Positions 10,195-22,133 of a stretch of DNA of 30,657 bases are shown piece by piece (within the stretch, counting starts at the first letter, position 1; every line of letters begins with the position of its first letter). Under the pieces are notes generated by a model. That model worked only from the letters and a program-made list of their open reading frames with translations, ran no database searches and was not told where the DNA came from. A program made the position numbers and the translations under genes. Source of the stretch: Paulinella micropora (Eukaryota; Cercozoa; Imbricatea; Euglyphida); the NCBI GenBank assembly GCA_009731375.1, contig BJOX01000021.1, positions 174,915-205,571 of the forward strand, written 5' to 3'.

Positions 10195-12215
10195 CTGGAG
10201 GCAAGGACCCGGTGCGCCGCCATTCGGAAGGACTGCGCCACTCGCTCGGTGACGTCATCTACCACCCGTTGGCTGTCGGCACCACCCGATAGGTCAAGCT
10301 CAGGCAGCTGATGTACTCCAAGCTTCTGTAGGCAATGCTGGAATACGTCATCGAACTTGTCGCGTAGATAATCCAGCGCTTGCTTCGCAGCGTGATCATT
10401 ACCCGAGACACCAGCACCAATAAGCTTATCAACACGAAAGGACCTGTAAGGTTTCGCAGCCCGCTTTGGCCGGCGCTGGCCGCTCCACGTCAGTTCGGCC
10501 CATACTGCCTTGTGGTCCGTATCAAGATCATCTTCGCATACTCCGAACTTTGCTCCAGATGCCAAGCCAGGCGACGCGCAGATGTAATCGAGGAGGTGCT
10601 TGCCTGTGCCCATGCCGCGCTGCTCACGCCGGGACCACCAGTAGGACCCTTCCACTGGGCACGAGAAGCCGCTCAGATTTCGCAGGCCCGTAGCGACGAG
10701 GACAGCCGCGAGTCTCTTGCCGTTCTCCGAACGTACCGGTGCTCCCTTATCATCGACCTCCCCGTGCTGACCGACGATGCCCTCCTCTTTTCGGCTGCAT
10801 GCCGGCCCGAGCTTCGCGTTGGCATCCGCCACCGTGACCACAAGACCTTTGGCTCCAAAAAAAGCTATAGCTGCCTGCCAGGCCGCATACGCCTCTGACG
10901 ACTCTTCTTCCTGCGTTTCCTGGGGAAAGTAGCCGTTGCCCACATAGATATCCTGAGCGCCGGTAACACCCGAGGCGATACGCAGCCACACTTGCTGCCG
11001 GTGGTCGACGGGGGCTGACACCAGGTTGCAATACGGACCAAGGAAGTTAGCCACCGCGAATAGAACCCCACCCTTGCAGCGATTTTTCTCGCTGACCTCC
11101 GCAGGTTTTCCAAAAATCCGGAATCCATCCAGGCTGCATTTGGAAAGTTGCTTCTTGCCCATGCGGTGCTCCTGAGCCCCGATGACTAGCCAGCCCTCGT
11201 GCTTGTAGAATGATGCCCATTCCGCCGTGCCTACGTTGTCGTATCCCGTTTTACCCTGCCAGTTGTGACTCGCGACGAGTAGCTTGAAGCCGGTATCGAA
11301 CTGCTTGGAGCGGTGCTTCTTGGCTCGTTTCCGGACCCGACGGCCGCGCTTGGCTTCCGCCCTCGTGCTGCCCCCCTCTGCAGGTGCTTGCGCAGGTTGG
11401 TCCCCCACTGCACTGGCCGCCGAATGCAGGGGCACCACATGCACATCAGCACACTCAGACACACACTTAGGTGCATCGGCAGCCAATTCCGAAGACACCA
11501 CCTGCACATCATCGACACATTCTTCATGCAGAGGCAAGACGCGATATCCCGTCGCAGCTTCCTCCTTCCGGACCGCCGCTTCCCCACGCAGATGGATGCG
11601 AATAAGCCTTCGGACACGTTCCCTGTCCCTGAACCTGCGCCCAAGGGCCACATTGACCCCTCTGCCGAAGAATTTGAGATGTTTGAGTTGCTGCAACGCC
11701 GTCTGCCTGCTGTCATCGTCCTCGTAGACCAGCTCCAGGTGACGAGACATTCGCTGGCCTTGCCACTCCATTACCGGGACCACCAGACCAAGACCGCTCA
11801 TTTTGGAGGCGATCTCCTGTAGATTGGCGCGTTCTGAGAGCCCCCAGACAATCAGATTACGCCCGTCCTTGTCGTACCGATCTACCCGCCGGTACCGTCG
11901 AGGCGGCGGTGCCATCTGCCATATAGCGCCGCTCGCCTTATGTTGAAGCGCCGACCCGTGTGCCAGGTTTGGGGAGGAAGGATGAGGCGCAGCTAAGATA
12001 GCCTCTCCACGTGGTTCAGGAATTCCGTCATATACGCGAGCCCTCATCCTCCCATCCTGGGACATCGGGCCAGAGCCCGTCGAAGAGGCATTCCCACGGG
12101 GATTGTCCAGGTCTTCGGCGATTCTACCTTGTCCCATAAGGGCCACAGTGGTAGCTCCGTGCTTCGCGTATTTGTAATCCATTGAGAGTAGTAGACGGCC
12201 AATGTCGCTGGCCAT
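10074..12215 (-). CDS. RNA-binding-like plus AP endonuclease frame of the LINE-type element
   Basis: The predicted product is 713 residues. The ATG at 12213-12215 is chosen because an in-frame TAA lies 18 bases upstream (12231-12233). Residues 1-105 look disordered. About 107-205 contains NLIVWGL and a basic FRDRERVRRL stretch, the pattern of the RRM-like region of LINE ORF1 proteins. About 280-305 is highly basic. About 310-577 is an exonuclease-endonuclease-phosphatase domain: HNW (Asn318), AQEH (Glu349), ADANAKLG (Asp464, Asn466), LLDY (Asp543) and DTDHKAV (Asp567, His568). These are the expected catalytic positions for nicking the target. The last 20-25 residues are out of frame, after the shift near 10148 that cuts this frame off from the reverse transcriptase. 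The ancestor was probably one polyprotein. Confidence 0.88.
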   Translation of the reverse strand: MASDIGRLLLSMDYKYAKHGATTVALMGQGRIAEDLDNPRGNASSTGSGPMSQDGRMRARVYDGIPEPRGEAILAAPHPSSPNLAHGSALQHKASGAIWQMAPPPRRYRRVDRYDKDGRNLIVWGLSERANLQEIASKMSGLGLVVPVMEWQGQRMSRHLELVYEDDDSRQTALQQLKHLKFFGRGVNVALGRRFRDRERVRRLIRIHLRGEAAVRKEEAATGYRVLPLHEECVDDVQVVSSELAADAPKCVSECADVHVVPLHSAASAVGDQPAQAPAEGGSTRAEAKRGRRVRKRAKKHRSKQFDTGFKLLVASHNWQGKTGYDNVGTAEWASFYKHEGWLVIGAQEHRMGKKQLSKCSLDGFRIFGKPAEVSEKNRCKGGVLFAVANFLGPYCNLVSAPVDHRQQVWLRIASGVTGAQDIYVGNGYFPQETQEEESSEAYAAWQAAIAFFGAKGLVVTVADANAKLGPACSRKEEGIVGQHGEVDDKGAPVRSENGKRLAAVLVATGLRNLSGFSCPVEGSYWWSRREQRGMGTGKHLLDYICASPGLASGAKFGVCEDDLDTDHKAVWAELTWSGQRRPKRAAKPYRSFRVDKLIGAGVSGNDHAAKQALDYLRDKFDDVFQHCLQKLGVHQLPELDLSGGADSQRVVDDVTERVAQSFRMAAHRVLASRCIRPRFTNNWFDGELRSSFSSAGRPTQHTGGMNRMRKPV

Positions 12216-12791
12216 CACCGCCGCGCCTCTTTACGCCGAGGAAAGCGCCCGTCCATGCAAATAGCATCGGCGGTATCTGCAACACACACTACACGCATTT
12301 CCGCCGGTGTCACTGGACGCTGCCGCGTCGCTTCGTGCCCTTCGGCGCCCGCCAGCACCCCCAGCGTCGCCAGAACCTGCCTCACGCACTACACACACTC
12401 TCCATCGCATCGCCAACGCCTCTACTCTCATGCCTTATGGACTTTCAGCTGCTCCTAACAATACACATCATGAGGTACGGGTGTCCCCGAGTGGAGCCAG
12501 ATCGGACGGCGTGCCGCTGAAACTCCTTCCCCCACGTGGGTATAGAAGGCGCGAACCTAGCGGTACCTATAGGGTCTTACAGACAAGTATAGTAATCCCA
12601 GCCGAAGCTGCTCAGTTAGAAATGCAACGGTGGAGGGTGTGAATGCATGGGGCAAGGCACGGCAACGCAGCAAGGCACTGGCAAGGCATTGGGACCGACT
12701 GAAGCCCCTCTCCAACGTGCGCTCATCATGTGTTCCAGTTAGGCAACCCCGAAGAAGCGAAGATAGGGAGGAGACAAAACCCAGATAGGAT

Positions 12792-12879
12792 GAAGATAGG
12801 ATTAACATGAAGCCGAAATGGAGCCGAGTTGGAACAGGTCAACTCAGCCCCATCTCGGCTCAATGTGAATCCTATCTTC
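12792..12879 (-). promoter_or_regulatory. 39-bp imperfect stem-loop in the retroelement leader
   Basis: Arms 12792-12830 and 12841-12879 match at 33 of 39 positions around a 10-base loop; the outer 12 pairs (GAAGATAGGATT with its complement) are perfect. Four of the six mismatches become G-U pairs when the minus strand is RNA, so the structure fits the element's sense transcript better than the opposite strand. Its function is unknown. Confidence 0.75.
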
Positions 12880-13117
12880 AACCCATCTCGGTACTGTTTC
12901 CTCCGAATGCTCACCTCAACAAGATCACCAAACCGGAACTGGAAGCCCCCAGGCATTTACTCGGCAGGAAATTCGGCGAAAATGGGCTAACCAGGAAACC
13001 AGACCCAAACCAACAGCCAAGAAAAACGAGCCAACCAACAATCCAACAGACAACCCCACAACCTGCCTGGCCGAACCCCTACCGAGTAAATGCCCAGTTG
13101 AGAGTTGCGCATATCCC

Positions 13118-13144
13118 GGTGACCGCCCTCCCCAAGCGGTCACC
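13118..13144. repeat. Perfect 9-bp inverted repeat near the element 5' edge
   Basis: GGTGACCGC (13118-13126) and GCGGTCACC (13136-13144) flank a 9-base loop, about 65 bases inside the (AAT)n boundary. Confidence 0.85.
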
Positions 13145-13206
13145 TTCGTGGGGAGAGGCCCAACCACCTCCTCTTCCCATGGAGTGCCATCTTGTGCACC
13201 CCTCCA

Positions 13207-13377
<171 letters not shown>

Positions 13378-13629
13378 ACAAAATAATCGTAATATGGCGA
13401 GATAGAGAGAAAGAGAAGTTGTTAAGATATGGATAGAAGAGCAAGGATAGAGGAAACGATAGAGATCCCAACGACCACTAAGAAACGTCAAACGTCGTCA
13501 AACCGTTTAGGGTTTCTTTCATTGGGGTAATAAAGTCCTGTTATCTACAGCGCTAACAATTAGCTATGCTAGCTATTGTTATCCCACCAACCATTGGTCA
13601 TGATTGGTATAAATTTCCAGGACATTGGG
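13378..13629. other. Unassigned unique stretch with a small hairpin
   Basis: These 250 bases resemble no known family. An 11-bp stem with one bulged T and a 3-base loop lies at 13555-13580 (AACAAT-AGCTA against TAGCT-ATTGTT). A single TTTAGGGTTT occurs at 13507-13516. Confidence 0.5.
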
Positions 13630-13635
13630 GGGAGG

Positions 13636-13724
<89 letters not shown>
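13630..13724. repeat. (GA)n microsatellite at the 3' side of retroelement fragment Y
   Basis: A nearly pure GA tract. It begins about 10 bases beyond the stop codon of the minus-strand reverse transcriptase fragment (13734-14955). Confidence 0.96.
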
Positions 13725-13727
<3 letters not shown>

Positions 13728-13733
13728 TACGAC

Positions 13734-14955
13734 TCAAGTCTGCTGTTCGTAAAGCAGATAGTCCATGAGTGCGGCCTTGAACTCAGCTTTTTCCTTGATG
13801 ATTTGGAGCGCTTCTGGTAGCCTGCTAAACACAGTCTCTGCAATGCTACTATAGTAGGCACTGTTTGAGTCGCGATATAGGAGTTGTTTTTTTGAGCGTC
13901 TTGTGTTGTGACTATGTACAGCAGTGATTGGTTTGAAGTTGTTATAGTGGAGGGGGAGAAATGTTGTGAAAGTAGGGTAGATGTGTGAATGTGTTTCCAT
14001 ACATACACGATATTTATATATATTCGGTATAGATAGAAGTCTGAGTTTAGCAAATATGGGTGTGGTGGGTGCTCTCGGTGATGCTAGGCTTATGAGACGT
14101 ATTATCTTTTTTTGCATGGTGATGAGAGGGTGGATGATGGTGTTTGGGGTGTCGGATCCCCAGATAGATATATTATATGTTAGGAGGGAGTAGACGTGCC
14201 TATAGTATAGTTGTTCGAGAATATAAGTGGGTAGTAGCTGGTTAACATGCCGAAACATTTGCACAAATGGTTGTAGACGGACAGCAATTGTTTGTACATG
14301 ATTCCTGAAAGACAGGTTGCTTTGGACAGTTGTACCCAGTAGTTTGACCTGTTTCTCATGTTCGAGTTTCGTCTCGCCGATCGCCAGCTGCAGCTTTACG
14401 TCCTGTCCAAACTTGTGGAAGATCGTGTATGTTGTCTTAGTAGGGTTAGGTACAAGATTATGTCTATGAAAGTAGCGTACAAGGCTGGTTGTATCGGCTT
14501 GTGCATGCTCTTGTAGTTGCTCTTTGTTAGATGCCGTAATTATGAGTGTGGTATCATCAGCGTATGCAAAGACCGTTCCATGCGTAAGTGATAGGAGGAT
14601 GCTGTTGATATAGAGGATAAAGAGCGTTGTGGAAAGGGTGCTGCCTTGTGGTATACCGTGTGTGATCAGGTGCGTGTTGGGTGAACACAGTGTGGAATCG
14701 TCTGGTCAGGTAGGATTTGAAGAAGGCAGTTGTATTATCGCTAAAGTTGAATTCATGTTGTAGTTTGTGAATGAGTTTTACATGGTCAATGGTATCATAT
14801 GTTTTAGACAGATCGACAAAGAGTGCTAATACGTATTTGCCTGGGCCTTTTTGAGAGTGGATGTGGTCAAGGATTGTTTGAGTACAGATGGTGGTATTGG
14901 AATGCGGGCGGAAAGCATATTGAGTGCGTGAAAGGATATCATATCGGTTCAGGTG
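13734..14955 (-). pseudogene. Reverse transcriptase fragment Y, 5'-truncated and frameshifted
   Basis: About 405 codons of a second LINE type remain. In order they show YAFRPHSNTT (the usual QxGFRxxxST motif), LFVDLSKTYDTIDH with the catalytic Asp (14809-14820), HGIPQGSTLS, YADD (14553-14564), VKLLG, and a C-terminal HSHNTR motif before the stop at 13734-13736. This is the pattern of Jockey/CR1/L2-type enzymes, unlike the large element. A one-base frameshift lies near 14685, between the Asp motif and the PQGS motif. The fragment begins abruptly at a (TTC)n tract, so thumb, palm and part of the fingers survive while the endonuclease and the N-terminal fingers are gone. The 3' UTR is replaced by (GA)n. 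It is not functional as it stands. Confidence 0.88.
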
Positions 14956-15027
14956 GTCTTCTTCTTCTTCTTCTTCTTCTTCTTCTTCTTCTTCTTCTTC
15001 TTCTTCTTCTTCTTCTTCTTCTTCTTC
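14956..15027. repeat. (TTC)n tract, the (GAA)n tail of fragment X
   Basis: Twenty-odd TTC units lie between the 3' end of element X (15028) and the truncated start of fragment Y (14955), both on the minus strand. On that strand they read as a (GAA)n tail. Confidence 0.93.
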
Positions 15028-15480
15028 GTTTTTATTGAGAGAGCAATTTTACAATTGGACTCATGGAACGTCCACGTGAAAATTACAGAGGTATAGCATT
15101 AAGTCATACCTTTACGTGAAAATTACAGAGGTATAGCATTAAGTCATACCTTTATCTAAGGTGGAAACCTACTTATTCAGTCAAGCGTATTGAAAAAGAG
15201 TATTAATCGGATATTTGGTGGCTCGGTATTAATATTATTCATATGAGTGTTTATGATTGGATGTGTTGCGCGATATGTAACTTAATTGTTATATTGGTTG
15301 ATATTTTTGGGAGGGGTCGTTTATGATGGCGGCCCCCTTCTTTTCTTTACCACTAAGGGGAAAGGAAAGAGGGGGGGGGAAGTCGGGGTGGTGCATGGTT
15401 GATCATATACGTCGACTCGCTCCTGGAGGTATATCTTCAGGGATCAGGGAGTGTGAGAGTACAGTAAGCAAGGTTTAATG
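15028..15480 (-). mobile_element. 3' UTR of retroelement fragment X
   Basis: On the minus strand this stretch ends in CAATAAAAAC immediately before (GAA)n. The terminal 80 bases match a second copy at 16272-16349. A 40-base segment is exactly duplicated in tandem (15074-15113 and 15114-15153). The stretch probably continues from the reverse transcriptase end at 15607 through a poly-T tract and a gap. Confidence 0.7.
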
Positions 15481-15484
15481 AGAA

Positions 15485-15488
<4 letters not shown>

Positions 15489-15528
<40 letters not shown>

Positions 15529-15605
15529 CGTCTTTTTTNNNNNNNNNNNNNNNNNNNNNNNNNNNNNNNNNNNNNNNNNNNNNNNNNNNNNNNNNNTTTT
15601 TTTTT
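15489..15605. repeat. Poly-T tract with an internal gap
   Basis: Forty T, then CG and a few more T, a 58-base N run (15539-15596) and further T. It lies just beyond the stop codon of fragment X on the minus strand (poly-A in sense). Confidence 0.93.
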
Positions 15606-15606
15606 G

Positions 15607-15930
15607 TTAGCAGATTATAGTTCTTGTTGTTGGAGTAAGTTGTTTCAACCGTTTTTGAAAGCAGTTGAGTGATGTTGTTTTCTTGAGGTTTTCTGGGATC
15701 GTTTTCCATTCATGGGTGAAGAGTTGAGTGAGGTATGGGCTGTTGTTGTCGTTAAATTGGTGATGGTTTGTTGAGTGTCTTGTGTTGTATGTGTGGATAG
15801 TGTTGGTAGGGGTGAAGTTGTTGTGGTGAAGCGGTCTGTGGAGTTGTTTGGTGGGGTTGGAGTGAATGAATGGGTGGATTTCGAGCTGGTTAAGAAGCGG
15901 TTTAGTGTGTGCTCTGTAATGTGTTTTTGC
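15607..15930 (-). pseudogene. Reverse transcriptase C-terminal fragment X
   Basis: An open minus-strand frame of about 107 codons ends at the stop 15607-15609. It contains HHNNFTPTNTIHTYNTRHS and, further on, EWKTIPENL. It aligns by eye with the end of fragment Y (HYNNFKP, HSHNTRRS, LPEAL), so both come from related but distinct families of one LINE clade. Everything upstream of this C-terminal region has been lost to the (CT)n and (TTC)n tracts at 15931-16270. The reading is my own six-frame inspection and no start codon is expected. It is not functional. Confidence 0.72.
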
Positions 15931-15936
15931 TATTAT

Positions 15937-15938
<2 letters not shown>

Positions 15939-15968
<30 letters not shown>

Positions 15969-15985
15969 TCTCTTTCTCTTTCTCT

Positions 15986-16016
<31 letters not shown>

Positions 16017-16215
16017 GATCTCTTCTTCTTCTTCTTCTTCTTCTTCTTCTTCTTCTTCTTCTTCTTCTTCTTCTTCTTCGTATTCTTCTTCTTCTTCTTC
16101 TTCTTCTTCTTCTTCTTCTCCTCCTCCTCCTCCTCCTCCTCTTCCTTCTTCTTCTTCTTCTCCTCCTCCTCCTCCTCCTCTTCCTCTTCCTCCTCCTCCT
16201 CCTCCTCCTCCTCCC

Positions 16216-16270
<55 letters not shown>
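15939..16270. repeat. (CT)n, (TTC)n and (TCC)n polypyrimidine block
   Basis: CT repeats pass into TTC and then mixed TCC/TTC repeats. On the minus strand this is the (GAA)n/(GGA)n tail of the 3' end at 16272-16349, followed by a (GA)n stretch. Confidence 0.95.
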
Positions 16271-16945
<675 letters not shown>

Positions 16946-16954
16946 CTTTTTCTT

Positions 16955-17142
16955 CTATCTGTCTATCTATCTATCTATCTATATATCTATATATCTATAT
17001 ATCTATCTATCTATCTATCTATTTATCTATCTATCCATCCATCCAATTCCCATCTATCTATCTTTCCATCTATCTTTCTATCTATCTATCTATCTATCGA
17101 CTATATATTAATCTATCTATCTATTAATCTATCTATCTATTA
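16955..17142. repeat. TATC array
   Basis: TATC repeats with ATAT variants run up to a short unique stretch (17143-17200), after which the repeat strand switches to GATA. Confidence 0.95.
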
Positions 17143-17200
17143 ATTTGTTCCAGGTTATGCAACAGCAAACCTACCAAGCTTCCAACAACAGCGTACGTCG

Positions 17201-17257
17201 ATAGATATGTAGGTAGGTAGGTAGATGGATATATGGGTAGGGAGGTAGGTAGGTAGG

Positions 17258-17330
<73 letters not shown>

Positions 17331-17335
17331 GGATG

Positions 17336-17388
<53 letters not shown>

Positions 17389-17394
17389 GTAGGT
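17201..17394. repeat. GATA/GGTA array
   Basis: GGTA then GATA repeats change to GGTA again just before the telomere-like tract. Confidence 0.95.
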
Positions 17395-17519
17395 AAGGTA
17401 AGGTAAGGTAAGGTAAGGTAGGGTAGGGTAGGGTAGGGTAGGGTAGGGTAGGGTAGGGGGTAGGGTGTAGGGTGTAGGGTGTAGGGTGTAGGGTGTAGGG
17501 TGTAGGGTGTAGGGTGTAG
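17395..17519 (+). repeat. Telomere-like G-rich tract: AAGGT, AGGGT, GTAGGGT units
   Basis: The repeat unit changes stepwise: about five AAGGT units, then about seven AGGGT units (17420-17455), then about eight GTAGGGT units up to the gap. TAGGG-type units resemble telomeric DNA and can form G-quadruplexes. The tract runs into a gap of unknown content. Confidence 0.85.
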
Positions 17520-17924
17520 NNNNNNNNNNNNNNNNNNNNNNNNNNNNNNNNNNNNNNNNNNNNNNNNNNNNNNNNNNNNNNNNNNNNNNNNNNNNNNNNN
17601 NNNNNNNNNNNNNNNNNNNNNNNNNNNNNNNNNNNNNNNNNNNNNNNNNNNNNNNNNNNNNNNNNNNNNNNNNNNNNNNNNNNNNNNNNNNNNNNNNNNN
17701 NNNNNNNNNNNNNNNNNNNNNNNNNNNNNNNNNNNNNNNNNNNNNNNNNNNNNNNNNNNNNNNNNNNNNNNNNNNNNNNNNNNNNNNNNNNNNNNNNNNN
17801 NNNNNNNNNNNNNNNNNNNNNNNNNNNNNNNNNNNNNNNNNNNNNNNNNNNNNNNNNNNNNNNNNNNNNNNNNNNNNNNNNNNNNNNNNNNNNNNNNNNN
17901 NNNNNNNNNNNNNNNNNNNNNNNN
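17520..17924. other. Assembly gap (405 N)
   Basis: This N run follows immediately after the GTAGGGT array, so the array may be longer than shown. Confidence 0.99.
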
Positions 17925-17984
17925 GAGGGGAGGGGATAGATATAGATAGATAGATAGATATAGTATAGATAAATAGATATAGAC

Positions 17985-18056
<72 letters not shown>

Positions 18057-18109
18057 GGATGGATGGATGGATGGATGGATGGATGGATGGATGGATGGAT
18101 GGATGGATG

Positions 18110-18176
<67 letters not shown>

Positions 18177-18214
18177 CGATAGAAAAAGAGAGAGATAGAG
18201 ATAGGTAGAGATAG

Positions 18215-18282
<68 letters not shown>

Positions 18283-18283
18283 G

Positions 18284-18358
<75 letters not shown>

Positions 18359-18409
18359 GGCTGGGAAAGAAAGAGAGCAACAAAGCTGTCACAGGTAAGA
18401 TAGATAGAT

Positions 18410-18443
<34 letters not shown>

Positions 18444-18557
18444 GTAGATAGATAGATAGATAGATATATAGATAGATAGGTAAGTAGGTAGGTAGGTAGG
18501 TAGTAGGTAGTAGGTAGTAGGAATGTAGGTAGGTAGGTAGGTAGGTAGGTAGGTAGG

Positions 18558-18598
<41 letters not shown>

Positions 18599-18632
18599 GG
18601 GAAAGAAAGAGAGCGAAAAAGCTGTCCCAGGT

Positions 18633-18669
<37 letters not shown>

Positions 18670-18682
18670 CGATAGATAGATC

Positions 18683-18731
<49 letters not shown>

Positions 18732-18773
18732 GTAGCTAGGTAGCTCGGTAGCTAGGTGGCTAGGTAGCTAGGT
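17925..18773. repeat. GATA array with GGAT subtract and a duplicated 40-bp block
   Basis: GATA repeats contain a GGAT stretch (about 18056-18110). A block of about 40 bases beginning GGGAAAGAAAGAGAGC and ending near CAGGT occurs at about 18362 and 18599. The array ends in GGTAGCTA units that touch the first copy of the 546-bp unit. Confidence 0.92.
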
Positions 18774-19007
18774 AGCTTAGCTGGGCATCGGGTCAATACT
18801 TTACAGACTTCCTTGGTTGACGAAATCAGAAGCTCCTTTTTTCTGACATTAGTCGATATCTCATCAGTTGATCTCATCACTTACTCCACGAAGTGAACCA
18901 AGGCCACTTGAGGTGTCACTGACCCTCCCTTGGGCTTGATGTTTTGAAATGGGTGCCATCTGTCGACAGACAGAGAATTAGGGGATGGTGTGGGTGTGCT
19001 GGGCCCG
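18774..19007 (+). repeat. 546-bp unit, copy 1 (A-linker-B order, partial)
   Basis: It starts at GCTTAGCTGGGCATCGGG, runs through GACATTAGTCGATATCTCATC, then a linker of about 39 bases, then CACTTGAGGTGTCACTG to GGGCCCG, where a 10-base gap begins. The order of parts is the reverse of that in copies 2-4, so the copies are circularly permuted. Confidence 0.9.
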
Positions 19008-19017
19008 NNNNNNNNNN

Positions 19018-19108
19018 AACATTACATACATACATTGCATACATTGCATACATAAATACATTGTATGTATGTATGAAATGTATGTATGCAATGTATGTAT
19101 GCATACAT

Positions 19109-19139
<31 letters not shown>

Positions 19140-19150
19140 TACATACATAC
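19018..19150. repeat. CATA/TATG inverted repeat tract
   Basis: ACATACATTGCATACATTGC is followed by its near complement (ATGTATGTATGCAATGTATG), giving an imperfect inverted repeat. (CATA)n and (CA)n then run up to 19150. Confidence 0.85.
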
Positions 19151-19704
19151 AGCGGTATGCCATAGGCTCCTGATCCGTACATTACATAGATACATACATA
19201 CATGCATACATTACAGTACATTACATTTACATGTACATTTACATTTACATTTACATTTACGTTTACGTTTACATTTACATTTCCATTTCCATTTCCATTT
19301 ACATTTACCGTCATTTCCATTTCCATTTCCATCTTTCCATCTTTCCATCTTTCCATCTTCCCATTTTTCCATCTTCCCATCTTTCCATCTTTCCATTTTC
19401 CCATTTTTCCATTTTCCCATTTGTCCATTTTCCCATTTTTCATTTTCCCATCTTCCCATTTTTCCATCTTTCCATTTTTCCATTTCCATTTTTCCATTTT
19501 TCCATCTTCCCATCTTCCCATTTTTCCATTTTCATCTTCCCATCTTCCCTTTTTTCCATTTTCCCATTTTTCCGTTTTTCCGTTTTCCGTTTTTCCGTTT
19601 TCCCATTTTCCATTTTCCCATTTTTCCGTTTTCCCGTTTTTCCATTTTTCCATTTTTCCATTTTTCCGTACGGTGAAGGAGCGGTATGCCATAGGCTCCT
19701 GATC
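19151..19704. repeat. Evolving pyrimidine-rich array bounded by exact 25-bp direct repeats
   Basis: An identical 25-base sequence starting AGCGGTATGCCATAGG lies at 19151-19175 and 19680-19704. Between them the plus strand passes from ATTTAC hexamers through ATTTCC to CATCTTTC and CATTTTTC octamer-like units and then CGTTTTTC variants. The frames are open on both strands, but the encoded sequences are simple repeats. Confidence 0.88.
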
Positions 19705-19736
19705 GGCATCCACAAGTACCTATGTATGTATACAAG

Positions 19737-21342
<1,606 letters not shown>

Positions 21343-21582
21343 TCAGGCAGGCTATCCTGTCTCTTTTTTGTTGTTGTTATTTGTTTGTTTGTTTGTTTGT
21401 TTATTTGTTTATTTGTTTATTTGTTTGTTTGTTTGTTTGTTTGTGTGTTTGTTTGTGTTTTTGTTTTTGGTTTGTTTATTTGTTTGTTTGATTTATTGAT
21501 TGCTTGATTCTTTGTTTGTTTGTTTGTTTGACATTATCTTGTTTTTGTTCATTTGCTTGCTTGTTTTCTTTGCGCCGGGACC
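21343..21582. other. GTTT-rich stretch between GATA and TATC arrays
   Basis: Mostly (GTTT)n with some ATTT, about 240 bases, at the point where the microsatellite strand changes from GATA to TATC. No gene was seen. Confidence 0.85.
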
Positions 21583-21613
<31 letters not shown>

Positions 21614-21621
21614 CATCTATA

Positions 21622-21660
<39 letters not shown>

Positions 21661-21768
21661 ATATATCTATCTAACTTCTCTATCTAAATATCTATCTATC
21701 TATCTAACTTCTCTATCTATATAGTATATGTTGTTTGTTTGTATCAGGGCTTCCACACAAACCAGACG

Positions 21769-21816
<48 letters not shown>

Positions 21817-21906
21817 CCTATCTATCTATCTATCAAACTTCTCTATCTATCTATCTACATATCATATATTGTTTGTTTGTATCAGGGCTTCCACACTAAC
21901 CAGACG

Positions 21907-21938
<32 letters not shown>

Positions 21939-22008
21939 ACTTCTCTATCTATCTATCTACATATTATATATTGTTTGTTTGTATCAGGGCTTCCACACTA
22001 ACCAAACG

Positions 22009-22044
<36 letters not shown>

Positions 22045-22133
22045 ACTTCTCTATCTATCTATCTACATATTATATATTGTTTGTTTGTATCAGGGCTTCC
22101 ACACTAACCAGACGTCTATCTATCTATCTATCC

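Noticed and set aside
7178-11822. Numerous plus-strand open frames opposite the LINE coding region
   Set aside because: They are shadows of the GC-rich minus-strand frames, whose catalytic motifs are unmistakable.
17395-17519. A true chromosome end
   Set aside because: The tract lies inside continuous sequence with GATA arrays on both sides of the gap, and its unit grades smoothly from the neighbouring microsatellite.
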